This document shows positions 34,393-42,632 of a DNA stretch of 64,000 nt, piece after piece. Within the stretch, counting starts at the first letter, position 1, and each line of letters starts with the position of its first letter. Where the stretch lies: the NCBI GenBank assembly GCA_947475165.1, contig CANJLD010000005.1:1-64000 (forward strand). The letters run 5' to 3'. The notes beneath the pieces were generated by a model, which had not been told where the DNA came from, did not search any database, and saw only the letters and a program-made list of their open reading frames with translations. Position numbers and translations under genes: made by a program. This stretch comes from Bacteroidota bacterium. GTDB taxonomy: Bacteria > Bacteroidota > Bacteroidia > Chitinophagales > LD1.

Positions 34393-36537
34393 TTAATCCT
34401 GTTTAATAAATCGTTTACTAAAAATATTTTGCTCGCTGTGCACATTTAGAAAATACATTCCGGCAGCAAGAAAAGAAACATCTACGGTATTTTTTCCTGC
34501 CGGCAAGTTTCCTAATTGCAGAATATTACTACCTATGAAATCCGTTACTTCAACATTCGTCAATTCGGTTTCTGTTTGTATAACAAGCTTGTTCATCACC
34601 GGATTTGGGTATAGCTTTAACTTAGCAAAATCCATCTCCTCAATTCCGCTTGGGCTGTCGTTATCAATAATGGTAAGCTTGTAAGCCGAAATGGCAATCA
34701 CTGCCCCATTAGTGGCATTAGTCATATCAAAATTGATTTGCTCGTTGGGCTCTACGATAGCATCATCAATAATGCGCACCCACACACTTTGAGTATCCAT
34801 AGTAAAAGGAGGAAATACAATCACTGTATCGTTAAAAGTAAAATCAACTCCCTTAGTAGCATTACCGGTACTCAACGAAACAAGAACAGAAGTAGTATCA
34901 GCCACACTACCCGACAACGTAATTTTTACTTCCACCAAACTGGTATCTTCTACATAAGTAAATCCTGCACCGTTAAACGACACCGTGAGCACATCGTTAT
35001 CGGTAATATTCAGATTAAAAACAGAGTCGGTAATAAACAGCCCGTTACCGTTCAGGTTGGTCAAATAAAGAACAGCAGTTTCGGTTGGTTCTAATAACTG
35101 GTCTTCATGCACAGTAACAAGAAGTGTATAGTAAGAAGTTCCCGGATTAGCTGTAAAGGTTGGAGTAAGGCAATAATAATCTGCCTGAAATGTAGCAGAA
35201 GATGCTGCGTTGTTATGCCCAACAGTAAAGCTAACCGGTGAGGCTGTAGGGTTTACTACCTCTACAATTACGTCAACCGGTGAGCTTAAACTTTCAGACA
35301 CAGTTACGCCCGAAGAAATAAAACGAATGCTTGCTTTAGGCGGAGAACTACCGCAAGGAGCCATATTGTGAAAACCAAGTGAATCATACAAAGCCGGATA
35401 ACCGAACCATGTTTGCAAAGTAGTATTCCAATCTGTAGAACCATGAAAATTGTAATACTTTCTCACTATAGTATTATACCAAGTTGAACCGTTATCAACA
35501 ACAAAGCCAATTCCCGGATTAACACGCAGTTCACCAATTATATCAATCGTATCTGTAAAATGGAGCAAGGCAAGTGCATCGTTTCCATTAAACGAAAGAA
35601 AAGATGTTACGGTATCGGCTTGCGAAATAATTTCGGGTTGCGAACCTACATTCGCAATTATGTAAACATCATTAGGAGCTAACATACCATTCAAGCCTAA
35701 AATCGTTATGTTAACTCCTCCATCCTTTGAGAGCAGCACCCGGTAGTCACTCAAATCCATCGGTTGCGAAGTAGGATTAAATATTTCCAGCGCGGTGCCC
35801 GGGTCAGCGGCCATAATGTACTCGCTGAAAAATAAATCGGAACAATCTCCTTGGTCGTTATCGGTAATAGTTACTGCAAACTGCGCGTTACTGCCAATGG
35901 TTGCGTTATTAGTTGGGAAAGCCAATTGGAGTGTAAAGTTTTCAGGTCCTTCAATAAGTTGGTCATTCACCAACGTTACTGTCACTATTTGAGCAACAGA
36001 TGAATTTGGAGGAAAAACAACTGTAACCGGTGAAAAAGAATAATCAACTCCGGCAGCAGTTGCTGTTCCACCGGCAACTACGTTTATATCTACTGCAGTT
36101 TGATTCTCATTCGGATTTAAAATAGAAACAGCAATTCCGAAACTTCCAACACCTTCGTTGTAAGTAGAAGAGATAATAACAAACTCCACAGATGGAGGTG
36201 TTTGTGCTGCCTGCACAAAAATTTTTCCCTTCATTCCCGAACCGGCATGGTTAACACAAACATAATAGTGAACCCCAACCGAAAGGCCGGTTACTATTCC
36301 ACCGGTGAAAGGAGTGGTGAAACCGGTTACCGGTGTACTGTTATTAGCATTCCAAGTGGTCTGGTCAACTTCCTGCGCATTATGCGAGCCGCCTAAAACA
36401 AAGTTCACCGTATCGCCTTGTGTAATGGTAATTGAATCGGAACTGAATGTAAATCCTGCATCAACTACGGTCCATGTAGTGGCAAAAACCTGACTGGTAA
36501 AAAGCAAAACAAAAAGTGCAGATAAAAACTTCCTCAT
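34393..36537 (-). CDS. Secreted cupredoxin / Calx-beta / lamin-tail protein with T9SS C-terminal domain
   Basis: 714 residues from the ATG at 36537 (an upstream in-frame ATG at 36600 would add 21 residues before the signal peptide MRKFLSALFVLLFTSQVFA). Residues ~20-110 are plastocyanin-like with the full type 1 copper set: His in GSHNAQEV, then Cys, His and Met in YYVCVNHAGSGMKGK. Next come a Calx-beta domain (about 120-230), a lamin-tail-like domain (DLFFSEYIMAADPGTALEIF..., to about 390), and two more Calx-beta domains. The end (LKLYPNPVMNKLVIQ, GMYFLNVHSEQN, RFIKQD) is the T9SS sorting signal. It is 21 bp upstream of the PQQ dehydrogenase gene, probably the same transcript. Confidence 0.9.
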   Translation of the reverse strand: MRKFLSALFVLLFTSQVFATTWTVVDAGFTFSSDSITITQGDTVNFVLGGSHNAQEVDQTTWNANNSTPVTGFTTPFTGGIVTGLSVGVHYYVCVNHAGSGMKGKIFVQAAQTPPSVEFVIISSTYNEGVGSFGIAVSILNPNENQTAVDINVVAGGTATAAGVDYSFSPVTVVFPPNSSVAQIVTVTLVNDQLIEGPENFTLQLAFPTNNATIGSNAQFAVTITDNDQGDCSDLFFSEYIMAADPGTALEIFNPTSQPMDLSDYRVLLSKDGGVNITILGLNGMLAPNDVYIIANVGSQPEIISQADTVTSFLSFNGNDALALLHFTDTIDIIGELRVNPGIGFVVDNGSTWYNTIVRKYYNFHGSTDWNTTLQTWFGYPALYDSLGFHNMAPCGSSPPKASIRFISSGVTVSESLSSPVDVIVEVVNPTASPVSFTVGHNNAASSATFQADYYCLTPTFTANPGTSYYTLLVTVHEDQLLEPTETAVLYLTNLNGNGLFITDSVFNLNITDNDVLTVSFNGAGFTYVEDTSLVEVKITLSGSVADTTSVLVSLSTGNATKGVDFTFNDTVIVFPPFTMDTQSVWVRIIDDAIVEPNEQINFDMTNATNGAVIAISAYKLTIIDNDSPSGIEEMDFAKLKLYPNPVMNKLVIQTETELTNVEVTDFIGSNILQLGNLPAGKNTVDVSFLAAGMYFLNVHSEQNIFSKRFIKQD

Positions 36538-36690
36538 GTAACTGTTTTTAAAGGATGTCAAATTTCGCAAAATATGGATAAACTGAACAACTGTTTTCAC
36601 CGTAGATGTTTAACAAAGGTTTATAACATTTAAGTAATGTCATTTCGCTGTGAAATGAATTTCTCTATTATAGCTTTTGAAAGTTAAAGA

Positions 36691-37287
36691 ATGGTTGACA
36701 AAGAAAATATCTGGAGTTACGAATTTGAAAAAAACAAAGGCATCTCTGCCGGTCAGTTGCTTTTATCAGAGCCATTTATGTTCGATGAAAACTTTCGCAG
36801 AACAGTTGTTTTAGTTTGCGAACATACTACCGATAACGGCACCGTTGGTTTAATTTTAAACAAGCCTATCAATTTGCGTTTGAACGATGTAGTAGAAGGC
36901 TTTCCGCCATTTAAAGGAAAAATATTTTTAGGCGGACCGGTAGGGACTGATACTATGCAGTTTCTACATTCGTTGGGAAATAAAATTGAAAACAGTTTAA
37001 AACTGACTGATAATCTTTACTGGGGCGGCAACTTTGAGCAGTTAAAAGAGATGATGAGCAATGGAGAGATAGCCGCTGATGAAATTCGCTTTTTTCTCGG
37101 CTACAGCGGGTGGAGTCCCGGTCAGTTAGAAGAAGAAATGAAAGATAATTCGTGGATTGTCACCGGTGCTACATCACACCATATTTTCGAAACACCATTT
37201 GATGCACTCTGGAAAATTACAATGAAAGATATGGGGGGCATTTACAATACCATGGCAGGCTATCCTGAAAACCCTGCGTTAAACTGA
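36691..37287 (+). CDS. YqgE/AlgH family protein
   Basis: 198 residues. Typical opening GQLLLSEPFMFDENFRRTVVLVCEHTTDNGTVGLILNKP, then GGPVGTDTMQFLH and FLGYSGWSPGQLEEEM, and a C-terminal YPENPALN. The family is widespread and of debated function, with links to transcription or cell wall genes in some species. Its stop TGA overlaps the ATG of the next gene by one base, so translation of the two is coupled. Confidence 0.92.
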   Translation: MVDKENIWSYEFEKNKGISAGQLLLSEPFMFDENFRRTVVLVCEHTTDNGTVGLILNKPINLRLNDVVEGFPPFKGKIFLGGPVGTDTMQFLHSLGNKIENSLKLTDNLYWGGNFEQLKEMMSNGEIAADEIRFFLGYSGWSPGQLEEEMKDNSWIVTGATSHHIFETPFDALWKITMKDMGGIYNTMAGYPENPALN

Positions 37288-38513
37288 TGAAAATAGAAGA
37301 ACAAAAACCAAAGAACAAAAATCAAAGAATAAAATCGCTTTGCATCTGGTTCTTGTTGCCTATTGCCTACTGCCTACTGCCTACCGCCTACTTATCAGCC
37401 CGCGACCTTTCCGATTCTTCCCGCATAACCTTACTCACTGTTGCTCCCGGTGATGAACTTTATTCTGCCTTTGGACACACCGGTATACGCATAACAGATT
37501 ACAGAAATAATTTTGATGTAGTGTTCAACTACGGCACTTTCGATTTTGAGCAACCGGGTTTCTATACCAATTTTGTAAGGGGCAAAATGCGCTACATGAT
37601 TTCGACAGACCGGTTCGATGATTTCATGGCAGAATATGTTTATGAAAAACGAAGTGTTACAGAACAGGAACTAAACTTAACTGCCGAAGACAAACAAAAA
37701 GTATTTGCATTTCTATACACTAACGCACTGCCCGAAAACAGAGAATACTACTACGATTTCTTTTGGGACAATTGCGCTACCCGTCCTCGCGATGTGTTTG
37801 AAAAAGTTTTGGGTAACCGGTTACAATATCACACCGAACATGCAGGCTTTCAGCAAAAAAAAACTATGCGCGATATGCTGCGGGTTTATACCGGCAACCG
37901 TGCCTGGGTTAATTATGGTTTCGATTTAATTCTCGGTTTGCCTTGCGAAGTTATAGCTGCTCCACGCGACCAAACTTTTCTTCCCGATTATCTTTCAAAA
38001 TATATTGACTGCGCTACGGTGGATGGCAAACCATTTGTTTTAAAAAAGACATTTCTCCTGCAATTCCCTTTGCCAAAAATTGAACATGGATTTAGTCCCA
38101 TTCATCTCAGTTTAATACTTGTGCTTATTGCCTTTGTCATTTGGCTTATTGAGCGAAAAAGAAAAATGCATTTCTACATTTTCGATTTCGTATTGTTTCT
38201 CATTGTCGGTTTGTTTGGCACTCTCTGGCTTTGTCTATGGCTTTTCACTGCACATTATTCGGTGCCGCAAAATTTGAATATGCTCTGGATGATTCCTTCC
38301 CACGCATTTGTGGCTTTCTTCTTGTTAAAAAAGCAGAAACCGGGTTGGCTTAAATATTATTTCACCGGTACCTATATTTTAATGCTCCTGCTTTTTATCT
38401 TTTGGCAATGGCTGCCTCAACATTATAATGTGGCGGTAATGCCTTTAGTATTTTTACTTTCCTTCCGCGCTGCGTTGATTGCTGTTCACTTGCACTTTAA
38501 AAACAAAGCATGA
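37287..38513 (+). CDS. DUF4105 membrane protein
   Basis: 408 residues. A signal-anchor segment near residues 17-40 is encoded by simple repeats (CCTACTGCCTACTGCC at about 37,365-37,395), giving LLPIAYCLLPTAYLSA. The DUF4105 domain follows: LLTVAPGDELYSAFGHTGIRI, FNYGTFDFEQPGFY and DFFWDNCATRPRD, where the conserved His and Cys resemble a papain/NlpC-like site. Residues ~265-408 contain five membrane helices. It overlaps the upstream AlgH gene by one base and the downstream esterase gene by 4 bp, so all three form a tight operon. Exact function unknown. Confidence 0.88.
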   Translation: MKIEEQKPKNKNQRIKSLCIWFLLPIAYCLLPTAYLSARDLSDSSRITLLTVAPGDELYSAFGHTGIRITDYRNNFDVVFNYGTFDFEQPGFYTNFVRGKMRYMISTDRFDDFMAEYVYEKRSVTEQELNLTAEDKQKVFAFLYTNALPENREYYYDFFWDNCATRPRDVFEKVLGNRLQYHTEHAGFQQKKTMRDMLRVYTGNRAWVNYGFDLILGLPCEVIAAPRDQTFLPDYLSKYIDCATVDGKPFVLKKTFLLQFPLPKIEHGFSPIHLSLILVLIAFVIWLIERKRKMHFYIFDFVLFLIVGLFGTLWLCLWLFTAHYSVPQNLNMLWMIPSHAFVAFFLLKKQKPGWLKYYFTGTYILMLLLFIFWQWLPQHYNVAVMPLVFLLSFRAALIAVHLHFKNKA

Positions 38514-39145
38514 AGGAGAATCATCTCATCATTAATAAAACAGCACGCTTCTATACACTTGGCGAACTGAACGAAAAAACAAAACAGATTTGGATTGCAT
38601 TGCACGGCTGGGGAATGAATGCAAAAGATTTCCTCTCATCACTTGAAACATTAGCGAACGATGAAACTTTCTTTATTGCACCCGAAGCACTCAACCGGTT
38701 CTACTTAAAAGGAAGCGGTGGAATTATCGGAGCTACCTGGATGACCAAAGAAGACCGGTTGAATGAAATTAAAGATTACATCAACTACCTCGATGATTTG
38801 TATGAACTTTTCGATTTAGAAAAATACAATCATGCACAAATTACCGCACTCGGTTTTTCACAAGGTGCTTCTACCGTAACCAGTTGGGTAAACGCAGGCA
38901 ATAAAAAAATTGATACGCTTATAGTTTATGCCGGTGAAGTAGCCCCTGAACTTTTTCCTCTACACGAAACTTCAGGATTAAAACGAACAAAAAACATTTT
39001 TATCTGCGGAACACAGGATGAATATTTTACCCCACCGCTGGTTGCTCAAATGAAAGAGAACTATCGCGAAATGAATTTTACGGAGATTGAATTTAAAGGC
39101 AAGCATGTAATTGATGTAGAAGTACTGAAGCCTTTCTTTCAATAA
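38510..39145 (+). CDS. Alpha/beta-hydrolase, phospholipase/carboxylesterase family
   Basis: 211 residues, no signal peptide. Oxyanion region: WIALHGWGMNAKDF. Nucleophile elbow: ALGFSQGASTVTSW (GFSQG, Ser). The Asp (about CGTQDEYFTP) and His (KGKHVIDVEVL) complete the triad. The size and motifs fit cytoplasmic carboxylesterases that cleave short-chain or acyl esters. Translated from an ATGA overlap with the DUF4105 gene. Confidence 0.88.
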   Translation: MKENHLIINKTARFYTLGELNEKTKQIWIALHGWGMNAKDFLSSLETLANDETFFIAPEALNRFYLKGSGGIIGATWMTKEDRLNEIKDYINYLDDLYELFDLEKYNHAQITALGFSQGASTVTSWVNAGNKKIDTLIVYAGEVAPELFPLHETSGLKRTKNIFICGTQDEYFTPPLVAQMKENYREMNFTEIEFKGKHVIDVEVLKPFFQ

Positions 39146-39150
39146 CTCAT

Positions 39151-39633
39151 TTATTGCATTACCGGTGTACCATCTTTTGCCGCCAACCGAAACTTCACTT
39201 TACTGTTTACATTTTCACCTAAATAAATAGCAGGCTTAAAAGCATAGTTGCGCAGCTTATATATCAGCACTATCAACTGCCTAAAGTTTTCAAAATCTTC
39301 CTGATTAAAAGTGCGTGGCTCTATGGCAAAATTGTAATTGCCCGCTTTACCTTCACAATTTATCTCTACAGTAATATCGCAATGAAAATGGCTTTTGCTA
39401 TCGAAGACAAAAGCATCTGCCGCTTGTAGCATGAACTCCTGCTTGTAGTTAGAATACTTCTCAGGTGTTTTAGTAAAGAAACGTAAATCTTCCTTGCCAT
39501 CTTTCTTGCACAAATCAATTTCAGGAGTGGTAGCTATCAGACTGTCCAGCGCATCAAAATCAACATCACTGCTTTGTGCAAGGCAAGACAGAACAAAAAC
39601 AAACTGTATCCAAAAAAACAATGCACGCTTCAT
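39151..39633 (-). CDS. Hypothetical secreted protein with TonB-C-like end, 160 aa
   Basis: Signal peptide MKRALFFWIQFVFVLSCLAQ (no clear lipobox). The C-terminal ~65 residues (DITVEINCEGKAGNYNFAIE ... FKPAIYLGENVNSKVKFRL) follow the pattern of TonB C-terminal-like domains (EGKAG, then PAxxxGENVxSxVxFRL), in which a conserved Cys often precedes the glycine. The function is unknown; a periplasmic partner of an outer-membrane system is possible. Confidence 0.65.
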   Translation of the reverse strand: MKRALFFWIQFVFVLSCLAQSSDVDFDALDSLIATTPEIDLCKKDGKEDLRFFTKTPEKYSNYKQEFMLQAADAFVFDSKSHFHCDITVEINCEGKAGNYNFAIEPRTFNQEDFENFRQLIVLIYKLRNYAFKPAIYLGENVNSKVKFRLAAKDGTPVMQ

Positions 39634-39664
39634 AACTGCAATCTAATTCAGAACAGTTACAAAT

Positions 39665-39695
39665 AAAAAGACCGCTCTTTTGGAGCGGTCTTTTT
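39665..39695 (-). terminator. Rho-independent terminator of the SprB-repeat gene
   Basis: Stem AAAAAGACCGCTC / GAGCGGTCTTTTT (39,665-39,695), 5-base loop, T-run in both directions. It lies 22 bp past the stop at 39,718. Confidence 0.9.
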
Positions 39696-39717
39696 GAAAA
39701 TTTATTCTTATTGACGA

Positions 39718-41334
39718 TTACTTAGCTATGGTCAATTGTTTAACCACATTAAATTTAGAACCCGTAACACGAACCACATAAACTCCGTTTGGAATTGCAG
39801 TTGTATTCATTCTGTAGTTAAGTTGATTTACCTTACCGGTAGTTTCTGATAAAATTACTTTACCGGTTAAGTCAACCAATTCAATTTTCATATCGGCATT
39901 CTCAGTTAATGCAATTTGAACATTCACAACAGATGATGCCGGGTTAGGGAACACCGTGAATTTATTCACCATATCAAGATTATTAACACCGGTAGCAATG
40001 ATAGTAAACGAAGCAGTTGCCGTGCAGGCATTCTGGTCTGTTACTGTAACGGTATAAGTTCCTGCGCCAAGCCCGCTGATATCTTCCGTAGTAGCGCTGT
40101 TGCTCCATGCGTAAGAATACGAACCGGTTCCACCGGTTGTAGTTGCATTCACTGCACCGTTGTTTCCGCTGGTAGCATTGGTAAGTGTTCCTGTTACCGT
40201 TACAGCAGCAGACGGTTGAGTTACCGTTGCCGAAGCTGTAAATGAGCAGTTATTGGCATCGTTCACAGTTACCGTATAAGTTCCGGCAACAACGTTGCTG
40301 AGGTTTTGTGTAGTAGCTGCATTGCTCCATGTATAAGTAATATTTCCTGTTCCACCTGTTACAGTCAAATTCACACCACCGGTTGCTGCACTAAAGCAGT
40401 TAACTGATGTTGCAGAGGCAGTAGCCGAAGGGCCACCTGGAGCAGTAACTGATGTAGTTGCAGTTGCGGTGCATCCTTTTGTATCAGTTACAGTTACATT
40501 GTAGTTCCCTGAACCAAGGTTTGAAATAGTAGCAGTAGTTCCCTGATTGCTCCAGTTGTAGGTATAGTTTGGAGTTCCGCCTGCAGGTGTAACAGTAGCC
40601 GAGCCACTGCTTTGTCCGCACACAGTTTGGGTAGAAGATGTAGTAGTAGATAAAGCAGTAGGTTGAGTAACAGTAACCGATGCTGAAGCAGTAGCATTTC
40701 CATCAGTTACGGTAACGGTGTAATTGCCCGCGACTAATCCTGAGATAGTAGAAGTTGTTCCTCCGTTGCTCCATAAATAAGTATAGTTAGTTCCACCGCT
40801 TGGCACCGCAGTAGCTGTACCGTTGCTTCCGCCAAAACAGCTTACATCGGTTTTAGTTGCAGTTGCCGTAATTGCAAGAAGTCCGCAAGAACCCGCTACA
40901 AAAATTGGTGTTTGGTTAGCATTTACTGCAGGGCAAGTTCCGCCTTGGCCAACTACGCGTAAAAAATTCTTCGGAAATCCCGGAATACCATATTGCGCAG
41001 AAAGTGCAGAAATTTCACCTTGCACAGTTAATGCGTTGGTAACAATAGTTACGTAAACCAACATTTGGTATTGACCACAAGGTGCATTAGTAGTACCAGT
41101 CACAATAAAACAACCAGTGCTGCCTCCTGCATAGGTAGCGGGATTTTGGCTGAATATGGCTGTTAAGCCTGATGGTAAATTCACAATACTATCGAACGTT
41201 ACCGAAGTAACAGTTACTGCACCTCCGGCAGCAGTTAGAGGAACTACAAATGTATAGGTCTGTCCAAACGATACACCTTGCTGAATACATGGAACTGATG
41301 ATGAAGCTGGACTCATCTGAAGTAACATTAGCAT
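39718..41334 (-). CDS. C-terminal half of a frameshifted T9SS surface protein (SprB-like repeats)
   Basis: Up to 538 residues in this frame. It opens with a ~130-residue domain seen also in the 61,011 protein (VPCIQQGVSFGQTYTFVV, NLPSGLTAIF, GCFIVTG, CGQYQMLV), then about four to five SprB-type repeats of ~75 residues, each with VTVTDxxGC/ATASxTVTQPSA and YTYxWSN motifs (for example near 40,780, 40,550, 40,330 and 40,100). The end VFPNPASSVVNVQI is a type A T9SS sorting domain. The part before about 41,316 in this frame (MLMLLQ) is not coding; the natural N-terminus is the preceding 41,189-42,520 frame. See finding on the frameshift. Confidence 0.8.
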   Translation of the reverse strand: MLMLLQMSPASSSVPCIQQGVSFGQTYTFVVPLTAAGGAVTVTSVTFDSIVNLPSGLTAIFSQNPATYAGGSTGCFIVTGTTNAPCGQYQMLVYVTIVTNALTVQGEISALSAQYGIPGFPKNFLRVVGQGGTCPAVNANQTPIFVAGSCGLLAITATATKTDVSCFGGSNGTATAVPSGGTNYTYLWSNGGTTSTISGLVAGNYTVTVTDGNATASASVTVTQPTALSTTTSSTQTVCGQSSGSATVTPAGGTPNYTYNWSNQGTTATISNLGSGNYNVTVTDTKGCTATATTSVTAPGGPSATASATSVNCFSAATGGVNLTVTGGTGNITYTWSNAATTQNLSNVVAGTYTVTVNDANNCSFTASATVTQPSAAVTVTGTLTNATSGNNGAVNATTTGGTGSYSYAWSNSATTEDISGLGAGTYTVTVTDQNACTATASFTIIATGVNNLDMVNKFTVFPNPASSVVNVQIALTENADMKIELVDLTGKVILSETTGKVNQLNYRMNTTAIPNGVYVVRVTGSKFNVVKQLTIAK

Positions 41335-42520
41335 CAGGCGTACAAGCCGCTCCTGCAGCTGTTGTAAAGGTTAAATCTGCCCCGTTAGATGTTCCTCCAC
41401 CGTTTACTCCCTTAACTCTGTAATGATATGTTGTGTTTGGGATAAGACCGGTAAGAAATGCTGAAACGGGAGTAGTTGAACTTCCGGTTACCGTGTTAGG
41501 GTTTGCCGGAATTGCACTTCCATAACCTGTTGTTGTTCCATATTCAAAAGTAGCTGTAGTTGAGTTGCCGTTCGCATTTACAGTGCCGTTTACCGTTGCT
41601 GTATAAGAAGCTACACCCGTAGCAGCAGTAGTAACAACCGTTGCAGGCGTTACGCCACCAGCAGTGGTTACGGTTAGGTATGGATAAAATACAAAATTTT
41701 GAATGAAGAAGTATTTACAAACGGTTCCCGCAAAAGCTAAGTTGGTAGCATAATTTGCAAAGCCTGAATTTGCTCCGTAGTTCCAGTAATAAGAACTGTT
41801 GCGCGGGGCAAGTTTATTAGTATCCGCTAATTCCTGACTTGAACATTTATCGCGGTACGATGCAAGTACGTATGCCTGGTCAGCTATAGGTCCTTTAAAG
41901 TCTACTCTTATTCCAGCAACGTGTCCTGCAGGTAGCGTTATGTTTGGATAATAAGTAAGCAGGAAGAAGTTGGTGCTATTGGTAAAGAAATCAGTATTAG
42001 CAATAATAGTATCTGACCAAAGTGGTGTGGTATTTAATTTTGAGTTAACACCGACACCGGTTACAGTAGCCGTGTTTTTATCAAACACCTGAACAATCAA
42101 AGTATCGTTCAATCCGCTCACGTTATCGTGTGCAATAACTAAATCGAAACTGTCTACACGCACAGTAGCACCTGCCTTAGCTATGCCAGCAAAGTTGTTG
42201 TTGACATCAGCCAGTGTATCGTAGGTCTGCACAGCATAGCGCAACGAAAAAAGGCTATCGTTTGGGTTATAGTTATTAATGTTCCATGAAAAGTAATACA
42301 TACTATCCGGTGGCGTATGTTGTGCCGTCCACTTGATATCAAATGAATCGTAGTCAATAGCAATATTGCTAACGCTGCGGTTCGGGTCAAGCGAAAAATG
42401 CTTGGTTGGCAAACTTGCCCTTGACACCTGCCGTAAGTGGCCGGTTAGGTCGCTTTGTGAAAGTTGTGCGGTGACGCTGATAGCTATCAGGGCAAATAAC
42501 ATGGTAAAAAGTTTTTTCAT
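41189..42520 (-). CDS. N-terminal half of a frameshifted T9SS surface protein
   Basis: Start at ATG 42520 with signal peptide MKKLFTMLFALIAISVTAQL. It contains a beta-sandwich domain of ~270 residues (an 'SxAIDYDSFDIKWTAQHTPPD' start and VLASYRDKCSSQELADTN) and a fibronectin III-like domain at about 300-395 (TTATFEYGTTTGYGSAIPAN, TYHYRVKGVNGGGTSNGAD). At about residue 405 (TPDANVTSD, near base 41,316) the sequence ceases to resemble coding sequence and becomes SSFIISSMYSARC. The next frame continues the protein. So this gene and 39,718-41,334 look like one gene, broken by one extra base. Confidence 0.8.
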   Translation of the reverse strand: MKKLFTMLFALIAISVTAQLSQSDLTGHLRQVSRASLPTKHFSLDPNRSVSNIAIDYDSFDIKWTAQHTPPDSMYYFSWNINNYNPNDSLFSLRYAVQTYDTLADVNNNFAGIAKAGATVRVDSFDLVIAHDNVSGLNDTLIVQVFDKNTATVTGVGVNSKLNTTPLWSDTIIANTDFFTNSTNFFLLTYYPNITLPAGHVAGIRVDFKGPIADQAYVLASYRDKCSSQELADTNKLAPRNSSYYWNYGANSGFANYATNLAFAGTVCKYFFIQNFVFYPYLTVTTAGGVTPATVVTTAATGVASYTATVNGTVNANGNSTTATFEYGTTTGYGSAIPANPNTVTGSSTTPVSAFLTGLIPNTTYHYRVKGVNGGGTSNGADLTFTTAAGAACTPDANVTSDESSFIISSMYSARCIVWTDLYICSSSNCCRRCSNCYFGNVR

Positions 42521-42581
42521 TGTGTATTTGGTTTTAAGAGGCGTCAAATGTAATTATTCAGTTCTTTTTATGAAATATAAA

Positions 42582-42610
42582 AAGCCCTCCTGATTTTATC
42601 GGGAGGGCTT
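42582..42610 (-). terminator. Rho-independent terminator of the MltD-like gene
   Basis: 12-bp stem (one G-T pair), AAGCCCTCCTGA / TCGGGAGGGCTT, 5-base loop, then TTTTTATAT on the minus strand. It is 22 bp past the stop at 42,633. Confidence 0.88.
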
Positions 42611-42632
42611 CGCTATTTCATGCTTAAAACTT

